Of a stretch of DNA of 64,000 nucleotides, positions 52,062 through 61,042 are shown in pieces. A model generated the notes under the pieces. That model searched no databases, had not been told where the DNA came from, and saw only the letters and a list, made by a program, of their open reading frames with translations. The DNA comes from Micromonospora pattaloongensis (GTDB taxonomy: Bacteria; Actinomycetota; Actinomycetes; Mycobacteriales; Micromonosporaceae): contig NZ_FNPH01000003.1 in assembly GCF_900107255.1 (NCBI RefSeq), positions 558,001-622,000 on the forward strand, given 5' to 3'. Both the position numbers and the translations under genes were made by a program. Every line of letters begins with the position of its first letter. Position 1 is the first letter of the stretch.

Positions 52062-55000
52062 TCAGCCGACGTTGCTGGCTCCGAGCACGGTCTTGAGGTC
52101 GGCCATCAGCGCGGTGCTGGTCGCGACCCGTACGGCGTTGAGGCGCAGCAGCGTGGCGCGGCTGCCGTTGAGGAGCCGTACGTGCACCTCGGCGTCGCCG
52201 GGGTGCCGGGTGAGCACCTCCTTGAGGCTGTCGACCAGCGGCGGCGTGCACCGCGTGATCGGCACGGTCAGCGTCACCGGCTTGGTCGTGCCGGGTGCCG
52301 TGATCTCCGGCACCGACATGTCCATCGCCATGATCCGCGGCGTGTCGTCGCGCCGGTCGACCCGACCCTTGACGATGACGATCGCGTCCTCCGCGATGTA
52401 CTGCCCGACCAGCTCGTACGTGTTCGGGAAGAACAGCGTCTCCACACCGCCGGCGAGGTCCTCCAGGGTCGCCGACGCCCAGGCGCGGCCCTGCTTGGTC
52501 ACGCGCCGCTGCACCCCGGAGAGGATGCCGGCGAGCGTGACGACCGCGCCGTCGGGCACGGTGCCCTCCTCGGAGAGGGCGGCGATCGTGGTGTCGGCCG
52601 CCGACGACAGCACATGCTCGATGCCGAAGAGCGGGTGGTCGGAGACGTAGAGACCCAGCATCTCGCGCTCGAACGCCAGCCGGTCGCGCTTGTCCCACTC
52701 GCCGGTGCCGATCTGCGGCATCACCAGCGTGGTGCCGCCGCCGTTGTCGTCGCCGAACCCGGCGCCGAACAGGTCGTACTGGCCGGCGGCCTCGTTGCGC
52801 TTGACGTCCGCGTACGCGTCGATGGCCTCCGCGTGCACCGCGAGCAGCCCCTTGCGGGCGTGCCCCATCGAGTCGAACGCCCCGGCTTTGATCAGCGATT
52901 CGATGGTCTTCTTGTTGCAGACCACCGCGTCCACCTTGGACAGGAAGTCGTAGAAGTCGGCGTAGTCGCCCTTCTCCTTGCGGCACCGCATGATCGCCTC
53001 GACGACGTTGGTGCCGACGTTGCGGATCGCGGCCAGGCCGAACCGGATGTCGGAGCCGACCGGGGTGAACGGGCCGGCGGAGGTGTTGACGTCCGGCGGC
53101 AGGACCTGGATGCCCATGCGCCGGCACTCGGCCAGGTACATCGCCATCTTGTCCTTGTCGTCGCCGACGCTGGTCAGCAGCGCCGCCATGTACTCGGCCG
53201 GGTAGTTGGCCTTCAGGTAGCCGGTCCAGTAGGAGACCAGACCGTAGCCCGCGGTGTGGGCCTTGTTGAAGGCGTAGTCGGCGAACGGGACGAGGATGTC
53301 CCAGAGCTTCTTGATGGCCTCGTCGGAGTAGCCGTTGTTCCGCATGCCGTCGCGGAACGGGATGTACTCCTTGTCGAGGACCTCCTTCTTCTTCTTACCC
53401 ATCGCCCGGCGCAGCAGGTCGGCCTGGCCGAGGCTGTAGCCGGCGAGCTTCTGGGCGGCGCGCTGCACCTGCTCCTGGTAGACGATCAGGCCGTAGGTGG
53501 GACCGAGGATCTCAGCGAGCGGTTCCTCCAGCTCCGGGTGGATCGGGATGATCTCCTGCTGGCCGTTCTTGCGCAGCGCGTAGTTGGTGTGCGAGTTGGC
53601 GCCCATCGGACCCGGCCGGTAGAGCGCCAGCACGGCGGAGATGTCCTCGAAGCTGTCCGGCTTCATCAGCCGCAGCAGCGAGCGCATCGGGCCGCCGTCG
53701 AGCTGGAAGACGCCGAGCGTGTCACCGCGGGACAGCAGCTCGTACGTGGGCTTGTCGTCCAGCGGCAGCGCCAGCAGATCAACCTTCTTGCCGTGGTTGA
53801 TCTCGATGTTCTTGACCGCGTCGTCGATGATCGTCAGGTTGCGCAGGCCGAGGAAGTCCATCTTCAGCAGCCCGAGCGACTCGCAGGTCGGATAGTCGAA
53901 CTGCGTGATGATCGCCCCGTCGGCGTCGCGGCGCATCAGCGGGATGTGGTCGATGATCGGCTCGGCGGACATGATGACGCCGGCGGCGTGCACGCCGGTC
54001 TGCCGGATCAGCCCCTCGATCCCCCGCGCGGTGTCGATGACCTTCTTGACGTCCGGGTCGGACTCGTAGAGGGCGCGGATCTCGGTGGCCTCCGAGTGGC
54101 GCGGGTGCGACGGGTCGAAGATGCCGGAGAGCGGGATGTCCTTGCCCATCACCGCCGGCGGCATCGCCTTGGTGATCCGGTCCCCCACCGCGTACGGGTA
54201 GCCGAGCACCCGCGCCGAGTCCTTGATCGCGGCCTTCGCCTTGATCGTCCCGAACGTGGCGATCTGGGCGACCTTGTCCTCGCCCCACTTCTGCGTGACG
54301 TACCGGATCACGTCGCCGCGCCGGCGCTCGTCGAAGTCGATGTCGACATCGGGCATCGACACCCGCTCGGGGTTGAGGAACCGCTCGAAGATCAGTCCGT
54401 GCGGCAGCGGGTCGAGGTCGGTGATCCCCAGCGCGTAGGCGACCAGCGACCCGGCGGCGGAGCCACGTCCCGGGCCGACCGCGATGCCCTGGCTCTTGGC
54501 CCACTGGATGAAGTCCGCCACCACGAGGAAGTACGACGGGAAGCCCATCTGGATGATGACGCCGAGCTCGTACTCCGCCTGCTTGACGTGCGTCTCCGGC
54601 ACGCCGTTCGGGAAGCGGCGCGCCAGCCCGGCGAACGTCTCCTTGCGGAACCACGACTCCTCGGTCTCCCCCTCCGGCACGGGGAAGCGCGGCATCAGGT
54701 TCCGGAACTCGAACATCCCGGTGGTGTCGACCTTCTCGGCCACCAGCAGCGTGTTGCGGCACCCCTCCAGCCAGATGTCGGAGCTGTCCACCGCCCGCAT
54801 CTGGTCGGCCGACTTCACGAAGTAGCCGGCGCCGTCGAAGCGGAAGCGGTTCGGGTCGGAGACGTTGCTGCCGGTCTGCACGCAGAGCAGCACGTCGTGC
54901 GCCTCGGCCTGCGCCTCGTGGGTGTAGTGCGAGTCGTTGGTGACCACCGGCGGGATGCCCAGCCGCCGCCCGATCTCGACGAGGTCCTCCCGGACCCGGC

Positions 55001-55595
55001 GCTCGATGTCGAGGCCGTGGTCCATCAGCTCCAGGAAGTAGTGCTCCTTGCCGAAGATGTCCTGGTACGCGGCGGCGGTCTTGAGCGCCTCGTCGAACTG
55101 GCCGAGACGCAGCCGGGTCTGCACCGCGCCCGAGGGGCAGCCGGTGGTCGCCATGATCCCCTCGGCGTGCTCGGAGATCAGCTCCATGTCCATCCGCGGC
55201 CACTTCACGTAGTGGCCCTCCATGGAGGCGCGCGAGTTGAGCGTGAAGAGGTTGTGCAGGCCGGTCTTGTTCCGGGCCCACATGGTCATGTGGGTGATCG
55301 CGCCGTTACCGGAGACGTCGTCGCTCTTCTGCTCGGGTCGGCCCCACTTCACCCGCTGCTTGTGGAAGCGCGACTCCGGCGCGACGTACGCCTCGACGCC
55401 GAGCAGCGGGGTGATGTCGTGCGCCATCGCCTGCTTGTAGAAGTCGTTCGCGCCGTGCATGTTGCCGTGGTCGGTGATCGCGACCGCCGGCATCCCGAGC
55501 CGCTTCGCCTCCGCGAACAGGTCCTTCAGTCGGGCGGCGCCGTCAAGCATGGAGTACTCGGTGTGGACGTGCAGGTGCACGAACGAGTCGCCCAT
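52062..55595 (-). CDS. dnaE: DNA polymerase III alpha subunit DnaE
   Basis: An 1177-residue replicative polymerase. The PHP domain opens the protein ([30 protein letters not shown]); the polymerase core has [18 protein letters not shown] and [16 protein letters not shown] with the catalytic aspartates, and the helix-hairpin-helix, OB-fold and tau-binding parts fill the last 350 residues. Chosen start is the ATG at 55595 ([12 protein letters not shown]); a GTG four codons upstream is possible. It is an essential housekeeping gene lodged between flagellar-regulon genes. Confidence 0.97.
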   Translation of the reverse strand: MGDSFVHLHVHTEYSMLDGAARLKDLFAEAKRLGMPAVAITDHGNMHGANDFYKQAMAHDITPLLGVEAYVAPESRFHKQRVKWGRPEQKSDDVSGNGAITHMTMWARNKTGLHNLFTLNSRASMEGHYVKWPRMDMELISEHAEGIMATTGCPSGAVQTRLRLGQFDEALKTAAAYQDIFGKEHYFLELMDHGLDIERRVREDLVEIGRRLGIPPVVTNDSHYTHEAQAEAHDVLLCVQTGSNVSDPNRFRFDGAGYFVKSADQMRAVDSSDIWLEGCRNTLLVAEKVDTTGMFEFRNLMPRFPVPEGETEESWFRKETFAGLARRFPNGVPETHVKQAEYELGVIIQMGFPSYFLVVADFIQWAKSQGIAVGPGRGSAAGSLVAYALGITDLDPLPHGLIFERFLNPERVSMPDVDIDFDERRRGDVIRYVTQKWGEDKVAQIATFGTIKAKAAIKDSARVLGYPYAVGDRITKAMPPAVMGKDIPLSGIFDPSHPRHSEATEIRALYESDPDVKKVIDTARGIEGLIRQTGVHAAGVIMSAEPIIDHIPLMRRDADGAIITQFDYPTCESLGLLKMDFLGLRNLTIIDDAVKNIEINHGKKVDLLALPLDDKPTYELLSRGDTLGVFQLDGGPMRSLLRLMKPDSFEDISAVLALYRPGPMGANSHTNYALRKNGQQEIIPIHPELEEPLAEILGPTYGLIVYQEQVQRAAQKLAGYSLGQADLLRRAMGKKKKEVLDKEYIPFRDGMRNNGYSDEAIKKLWDILVPFADYAFNKAHTAGYGLVSYWTGYLKANYPAEYMAALLTSVGDDKDKMAMYLAECRRMGIQVLPPDVNTSAGPFTPVGSDIRFGLAAIRNVGTNVVEAIMRCRKEKGDYADFYDFLSKVDAVVCNKKTIESLIKAGAFDSMGHARKGLLAVHAEAIDAYADVKRNEAAGQYDLFGAGFGDDNGGGTTLVMPQIGTGEWDKRDRLAFEREMLGLYVSDHPLFGIEHVLSSAADTTIAALSEEGTVPDGAVVTLAGILSGVQRRVTKQGRAWASATLEDLAGGVETLFFPNTYELVGQYIAEDAIVIVKGRVDRRDDTPRIMAMDMSVPEITAPGTTKPVTLTVPITRCTPPLVDSLKEVLTRHPGDAEVHVRLLNGSRATLLRLNAVRVATSTALMADLKTVLGASNVG

Positions 55596-55762
55596 GGCGG
55601 CGATCACCCCTTTTTGATCATGTTTTGCGGCGGCGGAGGTCCAGACTATCGAGGTCCGGACGGCCGCGGCTCACGCCGCTCCGGTCGGGTGACGGCCTGC
55701 ACGGGATCGACGGTTTCCGGCGCGCCGGCCGGCCCACCAGGGTGATCTTGCGCGAACCGGCG

Positions 55763-56389
55763 TCAGCGCTCGAACGCGAGGCGGCCGGCCAGCGCCACGA
55801 GCACCGCGCCCATCACCCGGTCGATCCAGCGCCGCGTCCGCGCGTACGCCCGGGCCACCGGGTCGAGGCCGAAGACCGTGGCCACGACGGTGAACCAGAC
55901 CACCGCCACGGCCACCATCAGCGCGACCGCCGCGGCGCGTAGGCCCACGCCGGCGTCGACGGGCAGCAGCGCGCTGAAGAGACTCCCAAAGAAGACGGCC
56001 GCCTTCGGGTTGCCGATGTTGGTGAGGAAACCCACCCGCCAGGCGCGCACCAGCCCGCCGGGGCGCCCGCCGGCCCGCGCCGGACCGGGGTCGGCCGCCG
56101 GCGCGGCGCCGCGGGTCGACCAGAGGGTACGCACGCCGAGGTAGAGCAGGTAGGCCGCGCCCGCCAGCCGGACCACGTCGTACAGCCAGGAGACCCGAGC
56201 GAAGAGCACCGCCAGCCCCAACAGGCTGCCGACCGCCCAGACGAGGATCGCGCAGCTCACCCCGAGCCCGACGGCGACGCCGTGCCGCCGGGAGCGCGCT
56301 GACGCGTACTGCACCGTGACGACGAAGTCGGGGCCGGGGCTGATGATCGCCAACACCCAGACCCCGAGCAGAGGCAGCAACGCGAGCAC
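55763..56389 (-). CDS. LysE/RhtB-family amino-acid exporter
   Basis: A 208-residue membrane protein with six hydrophobic segments and the family signature near the N-terminus (ISPGPDFVVTVQYASARSRRHGVAVGLG), then LAGAAYLLYLGVRTL and GFLTNIGNPKAAVFFGSLFSALL. Exports amino acids or derivatives; substrate unknown. It lies 9 bp after the hypothetical gene at 56399 and probably shares its transcript. Confidence 0.9.
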   Translation of the reverse strand: MLALLPLLGVWVLAIISPGPDFVVTVQYASARSRRHGVAVGLGVSCAILVWAVGSLLGLAVLFARVSWLYDVVRLAGAAYLLYLGVRTLWSTRGAAPAADPGPARAGGRPGGLVRAWRVGFLTNIGNPKAAVFFGSLFSALLPVDAGVGLRAAAVALMVAVAVVWFTVVATVFGLDPVARAYARTRRWIDRVMGAVLVALAGRLAFER

Positions 56390-56398
56390 GGTGCGATC

Positions 56399-56728
56399 CT
56401 ACCGGCCGGCCCCGGCACCAAGATCCACAACGCCGGCGACGGTCCACCGATCGATCAATTCGGTACGCAGCTCGTGGCTGCCGTCCGGCAGCGGGGCCTC
56501 GCAGTACAGCCGGTATCCGCCGTCGGGCAACGGGAGCACGTCGAGGTAGCGCACGTCGACGGCGGGCACGCCGGGGATGCCTGGCGCCGCCGCCCGTCCC
56601 CCTTGGACGGCGACGCCAGACACGGGAAGGCCGGGCACAAACGGCGGCTCGGGCCCCGAATCGCGCCGCCGACTCCCGTATATCCGTGCCGGCCTCACTG
56701 TCACGTTCGGCGATTCCGGCCCCCGCAT
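56399..56728 (-). CDS. Conserved hypothetical protein
   Basis: Up to 109 residues from the ATG at 56728. The second half ([34 protein letters not shown]) reads like a compact beta-rich domain, the first 45 residues like low-complexity sequence, so a downstream start is likely. No family recognised. Followed at 9 bp by the LysE-type exporter. Confidence 0.5.
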   Translation of the reverse strand: MRGPESPNVTVRPARIYGSRRRDSGPEPPFVPGLPVSGVAVQGGRAAAPGIPGVPAVDVRYLDVLPLPDGGYRLYCEAPLPDGSHELRTELIDRWTVAGVVDLGAGAGR

Positions 56729-56761
56729 GAGGGAATTGGCGCGGCCGAAATCGACGCGGTT

Positions 56762-57853
56762 TCAGCGCCAGATGTCGTATTGATAGAGGTTGTAGGTCTT
56801 CATGATGCCGGTGATCTTCGTGTAGTACGCCGGATCGGTCGCGTACCCGGCCTTCCACACCATGTCGATGAACTTGTTCGGGTTGCGGTTGTACGCGAAC
56901 GACGCCGCGTACCGGCTGTTGCTCCGGAGGAAGTAGCCGTGGTCGCGGTACGAGTCGGCCATCGACGCGTAGACCCGGAACGTCGCGGAGGTGGTGAAGC
57001 ACTTGCCGGCCTTGTCGCACTCCTGCGTCTGGTAGCTGCGGCAGCCGATCGCGTACCGGCCGGGATCGTTGTTGAAGCACTTGATCCCGAAGTAGTTGCG
57101 GTCGTTGGCGGAGAGCTTGCTGCGGCCCCAGCCCGACTCGAGGATGGCCTGCGCGATCGTGACCGAGGCGGGCACCTGGTGCTCACGCCAGCCCCGCTGC
57201 GCCCCCGCGACCGAGGCGGCGATGAACTCGGCGTTCGTCATGGCCGGCGCCGGCGGCGCCACCGGCGGGGACGTCACCTTCGGCGCGGGCGTGGTGCACC
57301 GCGGGATCGCGCCGGAGAGCACGTACGCGTGCGAGACGTACCGGCCGTTGGTCAACCGGTCCCAGGCGGCCGTGGCCCGGACGTCGCCCCGGACGTACTG
57401 ACCGGGGATCTGGCACACGATGCTGACCTTCGCCTTGTTCCCCAGCGCGCCGACCGTCCTCGCAACCGTCGTGGAGCTCACGCGCACGTTCACGCTGCCG
57501 CTCACCTTGATCGTTCCGGCGACGGGGCACGGCGGGACGGCCGCGGACACCACGTACGCGTGCGAGACGTACCGGCCGTTGGTCAGCCGGTTCCACGCCG
57601 TCGTCCTGCGCACGTTTCCCTTGACGGACTGCCCGATGACCTGGCAGGCGATGCTGATCCGCGCGCCGTTGCGCAGTTTCCCGACCGCCTTCGAGGAGGT
57701 CGTGGCGCCGGCGCGCACGTTCAGGGTTCCGCTGACCTTGATGGTCCCGGTCACCGCGGCCTCGGCGGCCGGCGGCGCGACGACCACGCCGACGCCGATC
57801 GCGAGAAATGCCACGAGTGGCGCGACGAGCCGACGTCGTGCGATGTGCTGCAT
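56762..57853 (-). CDS. Secreted SH3/glucosaminidase wall hydrolase (GsmA-like)
   Basis: A 363-residue exported enzyme. Signal peptide 1-33; two bacterial SH3 modules (about 35-108 and 112-186) of the same cysteine-containing type as the M23 protein at 18472; a Pro linker; then a glucosaminidase domain (about 207-363) with catalytic Glu239 in ILESGWGRSKL, NYFGIKC and YRDHGYFLRSN. It cuts the glycan strands of murein. The gene lies next to the chemotaxis operon with a TcrA-type box upstream. From memory, A. missouriensis GsmA, needed for spore maturation, is a hydrolase of this kind; equivalence needs confirmation. Confidence 0.9.
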   Translation of the reverse strand: MQHIARRRLVAPLVAFLAIGVGVVVAPPAAEAAVTGTIKVSGTLNVRAGATTSSKAVGKLRNGARISIACQVIGQSVKGNVRRTTAWNRLTNGRYVSHAYVVSAAVPPCPVAGTIKVSGSVNVRVSSTTVARTVGALGNKAKVSIVCQIPGQYVRGDVRATAAWDRLTNGRYVSHAYVLSGAIPRCTTPAPKVTSPPVAPPAPAMTNAEFIAASVAGAQRGWREHQVPASVTIAQAILESGWGRSKLSANDRNYFGIKCFNNDPGRYAIGCRSYQTQECDKAGKCFTTSATFRVYASMADSYRDHGYFLRSNSRYAASFAYNRNPNKFIDMVWKAGYATDPAYYTKITGIMKTYNLYQYDIWR

Positions 57854-57890
57854 GGTGAAATGCCCCCCAGATGGCGATGTCAAGCAACAC

Positions 57891-57917
57891 CATCGGCGGG
57901 GCATGGTCCCGATCCAG
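57891..57917 (-). promoter_or_regulatory. FliA-like -10 with weak -35, glucosaminidase gene
   Basis: On the minus strand: CTGGA, 15 bp, GCCGATG. The -10 is a full match, the -35 poor. The TcrA-type repeat begins 8 bp upstream of the -35, the layout of an activator-dependent promoter. Confidence 0.5.
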
Positions 57918-57925
57918 GAGTCGGA

Positions 57926-57943
57926 CGGTTGCGGATCGGTTGC
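57926..57943 (-). promoter_or_regulatory. TcrA-type direct repeat upstream of the glucosaminidase gene
   Basis: On the minus strand: GCAACCG-n4-GCAACCG, two perfect half-sites at 11-bp period, exactly the form remembered for the TcrA box. It ends 72 bp before the ATG of the glucosaminidase and lies after the stop of the EAL gene. Confidence 0.8.
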
Positions 57944-57999
57944 ACGGGCAGCGCCCGGCGGTGGCCGCCGCGATGCCGGCCCGCGGCCGGTCGGCGGGC

Positions 58000-59280
58000 T
58001 CAGTGGCCGGCGGCGCGGATCCGGTGCAGGATGACGCGCGCGGCACGCGCCACCGTCATCCGGTCGTAGAGCAGCCGGTACTCGTACCCGCCGGCCGGGC
58101 GCCCCGGGAGTCGCTCCTGCGCGGCGAGCAGGGCCGCGTAGTGCGGACCGATCAGGATGACGCAGAGTTCGTCCTGGAGCGGGTCGTCGCGCTCCATGGC
58201 GGCCAGGTGGACGCCACGGATCCGCTGACCGGGTGGTCGGCGCAGCAGCACGCCCGCGTAGCTGGCGCCGGCGGTGACGGACTCCAGCTCGGTCAGCGGC
58301 GCCCCGGAGAGCAGCTTGTTGCCGGGCAGACAGGCCAGGAACATGATCGGGTCCGGGTCGGCGGCCACCCGCCGCTCCAGGTGCGCGGCGAGCGCCGCCA
58401 GCATCGACTCGCTGGCCGGCAGCGCCGGTTCGGCCGCGGTCGCCAGCCGGAACGGGGTCTCGGCGAACTTGGCGGGCGGCAGCGGCTCGATCAACGGCAG
58501 CGGGTTCGCCGGCGGCGACGAGGTGGGCGGCAACGCGCCGGGCGCCCCGAAGAGGTAGCCCTGGCCGAGCACGGCGCCGAGGCTGCGCGCGGTGCGCAGC
58601 TGCCCCTCGCTCTCGATGCCGACCGCCAGGATCGACGCCTTCGTCCGCTCGGCGTGCGCCGTGACCGCGTTCATCACCTGCGCCGCGTGCGGATGCGTGT
58701 CCCGGTGCACCAGCGATACGTCGATCTTGGTCACGTCGGGGCGCGCGAACGGCATCAGCGCCAGGGCGGGGGGCGCCACGCCGATGTGGTCCAGCGACAC
58801 TCCCCACCCCGAGGCGCGCGCCTTGTCGATGCTCGCCACCGTCGCGTGCGGGTCGTCCAGCAGCGCCTGTTCGGAGAACTCCAGGAACACCTTGAACCGG
58901 CCGTGCGCCCCCACGAGCGCGCGCGCGAGGTCATCGGGGAGCGGCCGGCCCAGCGTGGTGGGGTCGACGTTGATGAACAGCGACATCTGTGGCGGCAGCC
59001 CCGCCTCGACCGCGGCGGTGAAGGCGGAGGCCACGGCGACCAGGTCGAGCTCCCAGGTCAGCCCGGCGGCCTCGGCGGCGGCGAACATCTGGGCGGGCGT
59101 CTCGAACGCGGTTCCCGCCGGCCCGCGGACCAACGCCTCGTAGCCGACCACCTCGCGGGTGTCGAGCCGGACGACCGGTTGGAACTGGGTCGCGACCATC
59201 CGGCCCCGAACCAGTTCCTCGATCGTCAGGTCCGCCCCGTCGTCACCCGGCGCGAAGCGGCGCTGAAACAGTACGACCAC
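58000..59280 (-). CDS. Degenerate EAL protein with C-terminal DICT-like sensory domain
   Basis: A 426-residue soluble protein. The EAL fold (about 18-250) keeps YEALVRG (Glu48), Asn104, Glu134/137, Lys185 and Gln240, but the DDFG pair is D164-H165 and AEGVE reads A219-V220-G, so one metal ligand and the general-base Glu are missing. Hydrolysis of c-di-GMP is doubtful; binding is possible. Residues about 290-410 (PIMFLACLPGNKLLSGAPLTELE...) resemble the DICT domain. Last gene of the chemotaxis operon, 34 bp after the CheX-like gene. Confidence 0.82.
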   Translation of the reverse strand: MVVLFQRRFAPGDDGADLTIEELVRGRMVATQFQPVVRLDTREVVGYEALVRGPAGTAFETPAQMFAAAEAAGLTWELDLVAVASAFTAAVEAGLPPQMSLFINVDPTTLGRPLPDDLARALVGAHGRFKVFLEFSEQALLDDPHATVASIDKARASGWGVSLDHIGVAPPALALMPFARPDVTKIDVSLVHRDTHPHAAQVMNAVTAHAERTKASILAVGIESEGQLRTARSLGAVLGQGYLFGAPGALPPTSSPPANPLPLIEPLPPAKFAETPFRLATAAEPALPASESMLAALAAHLERRVAADPDPIMFLACLPGNKLLSGAPLTELESVTAGASYAGVLLRRPPGQRIRGVHLAAMERDDPLQDELCVILIGPHYAALLAAQERLPGRPAGGYEYRLLYDRMTVARAARVILHRIRAAGH

Positions 59281-59314
59281 GTCACGCCCTTTCCCATGTT
59301 GTTGTTACGGCCGC

Positions 59315-59800
59315 TCAGTTGGCCAGCGACAGCGAGAACCGTCCCCCGCCGTACCGGGCCACGTCGACCCGCAGGTCGACCCGGCGCCCGAGCGCGAGCA
59401 GCTGGGCCTGCGCGTCGGCCGGGAGCGGCTGACCGGGGAGGAAGACCTGGTGCAGCTTGGAGCGCGGGGTTCCCTCCCCCCGGTTGAGCAGGCCGGTCAG
59501 GATGTTGCACAGCTCGGTCACGTTCTCCGCCAGCACCGGGGACAGCTCCTTGTCCTCGATGCAGTCCTGCGCGCCGCCCGGCGGCAGCAGCCCGAGCGCG
59601 GCGCCGGCGTACGCGGCCAGCGACAGATCGAGCCCGAGCACGCCGGAGATCCGCGACGTGTTGTCGACGTACAACGCGACGACGGTGGTGGGGAGATCCT
59701 CACGAACCAGGGGAACGGCGTCGGCGACGGTCACCTCTCGGCCGAGAAGGTCTTCCAGCATGTTCCGAATTGCCAGCAGTGGCGGGAGATTTTGGGGCAT
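59315..59800 (-). CDS. CheX/CheC-like protein
   Basis: A 161-residue protein between cheY and the EAL gene. Residues 90-105 (LAENVTELCNILTGLLN) contain an ExxN pair (Glu96, Asn99), the CheC/CheX/FliY phosphatase signature, and VALYVDNTSRISGVLGLDLSLAA matches the strands before it. It may dephosphorylate CheY-P. The overall likeness is modest. The ATG at 59800 has AAAGGA upstream; a longer frame is rejected because it would overlap cheY by about 110 bp. Confidence 0.65.
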   Translation of the reverse strand: MPQNLPPLLAIRNMLEDLLGREVTVADAVPLVREDLPTTVVALYVDNTSRISGVLGLDLSLAAYAGAALGLLPPGGAQDCIEDKELSPVLAENVTELCNILTGLLNRGEGTPRSKLHQVFLPGQPLPADAQAQLLALGRRVDLRVDVARYGGGRFSLSLAN

Positions 59801-59808
59801 GGTCCTTT

Positions 59809-60171
59809 TTATCCGATAAGCGGGGTGAATACCTCGGAGAAACGCTCGGCCGTGAACGGTTTGATGATGAAGAAATGCGCGCCCGCCGCCTCGGCCTGGT
59901 CCTGCATCTCCTGCGTGCATTCCGACGTCACGAAGCCGAACTTCACGTCATTGCCGCCGCCGCGCAGTGCGCGCAGCACCTCGATCCCGGTCATCTCCGG
60001 CATGTTCCAGTCCGAGATGACCAGGTCGGGCTGCTCCTCCACGGCCTTGTCGTACGCCTGCCGGCCATCGGCCGCCTCGACGAGGTCGTGCCCGTCGAAG
60101 CCGGCCTGACGCAGCGTACGGGTGACGATCTGACGCATCACCCGGCTGTCGTCGGCGATCAGGATCTTCAT
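59809..60171 (-). CDS. cheY: Chemotaxis response regulator CheY (copy 1)
   Basis: A 120-residue single receiver domain: acidic pair D7-D8, phosphoacceptor Asp54 (VISDWNMPEM), Thr82 (FVTSE) and Lys104 (IIKPF), all CheY-like. It should carry the signal from CheA to the motor or act as a phosphate sink. Its ATG overlaps the cheX stop by 4 bp. Confidence 0.93.
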   Translation of the reverse strand: MKILIADDSRVMRQIVTRTLRQAGFDGHDLVEAADGRQAYDKAVEEQPDLVISDWNMPEMTGIEVLRALRGGGNDVKFGFVTSECTQEMQDQAEAAGAHFFIIKPFTAERFSEVFTPLIG

Positions 60172-60653
60172 GCCGCCGCCTCCCCGGTCAGCTCACGGCT
60201 CTGCCACATGCTGAACGCGATCGACTCCCCCGACCAGAGCCCCGCCAGCTCGCAGACCTGCACGGCCGCCGGCCAGTGGTTGGCCTGCGCGGGCGCGCTC
60301 ACCACGTGCGGCAGCGAGACGAAGCACCCGGCCGGCAGCATGCTCTTGACGTTGCCGCCCACGATGTTCGCCAGCTCGCCCAGCACGTCGATCAGGTCGG
60401 CCTCGGTGACCTCCTCGGGCTCCATCGCCAGGAAGGCCGCGGCGGCGAGCTTGCCGGCCGCGTTGGAGCACGCGACCACGACGTGACCGTGCCAGGAGCC
60501 GGTGATCGACACCGACGCGTGGATGTCGCTCGCGTCCGCCGCGCTCTCCACCGGGATCAGCGGGTTGACGCCCTCCGGGTCGAGGTAGGACGCCCAGACC
60601 TGCTCGACGATCTCGTTCAGGTCCGCGACGGTGGGTACGTACTGCACGCTCAT
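60168..60653 (-). CDS. cheX: Chemotaxis phosphatase CheX
   Basis: A 161-residue protein with the CheX fold: HASVSITGSWHGHVVVACS, then DVLGELANIVGGNVKSMLP with the catalytic ExxN (Glu93, Asn96). It removes phosphate from CheY-P. Overlaps both neighbours, cheY copies 1 and 2, by 4 bp each, so it is coupled to its substrates. Confidence 0.9.
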   Translation of the reverse strand: MSVQYVPTVADLNEIVEQVWASYLDPEGVNPLIPVESAADASDIHASVSITGSWHGHVVVACSNAAGKLAAAAFLAMEPEEVTEADLIDVLGELANIVGGNVKSMLPAGCFVSLPHVVSAPAQANHWPAAVQVCELAGLWSGESIAFSMWQSRELTGEAAA

Positions 60654-61036
60654 AGACTCGCTCCGCTTGGTACGAGGCCCAGTAGGGCCAATTTCTCGAC
60701 CATGGCGCCCGACGTGAACGGCTTGATCACGTATTCGTGGGCTCCGGCGGCGAGCGCCCGCACGATCTGGCTCTGCTCGCTCTCCGTGGTGACCATGACC
60801 AGGGTCATCTCCCGCAGCTGCGGGTTGTCACGGGCCGCCGTGACGAACTCGAGGCCGTTCATGTTCGGCATGTTCCAGTCGACCAGCGCCAGATCCGGCT
60901 TCTGCTCCATCCCCTCAAGGACGTTGAGCGCGGCCTGACCATCCTCGGCCTCGACCACGTCGAAGCCGAGCTGCCCGAGGATCCGGCGCAGAATCAGCCG
61001 CATGGCCCGGGAGTCGTCGATCACGATGGCGTGCAC
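60650..61036 (-). CDS. cheY: Chemotaxis response regulator CheY (copy 2)
   Basis: A 128-residue receiver: D7-D8, Asp53 (ALVDWNMPNM), Thr83-Thr84 (MVTTE), Lys105 (VIKPF). About as close to CheY as copy 1 but clearly different in sequence. Two CheYs around one CheX suggest motor control and phosphate sink shared between them. Starts 6 bp after cheR. Confidence 0.93.
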   Translation of the reverse strand: MHAIVIDDSRAMRLILRRILGQLGFDVVEAEDGQAALNVLEGMEQKPDLALVDWNMPNMNGLEFVTAARDNPQLREMTLVMVTTESEQSQIVRALAAGAHEYVIKPFTSGAMVEKLALLGLVPSGASL

Positions 61037-61042
61037 CGGACA

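Noticed and set aside
52182-55745. An open frame of over 1100 codons antisense to dnaE
   Set aside because: Mirror frame of a GC-rich gene: its codon bias copies dnaE and its sequence is dominated by Arg, Val, His, Asp and Leu with no domain.
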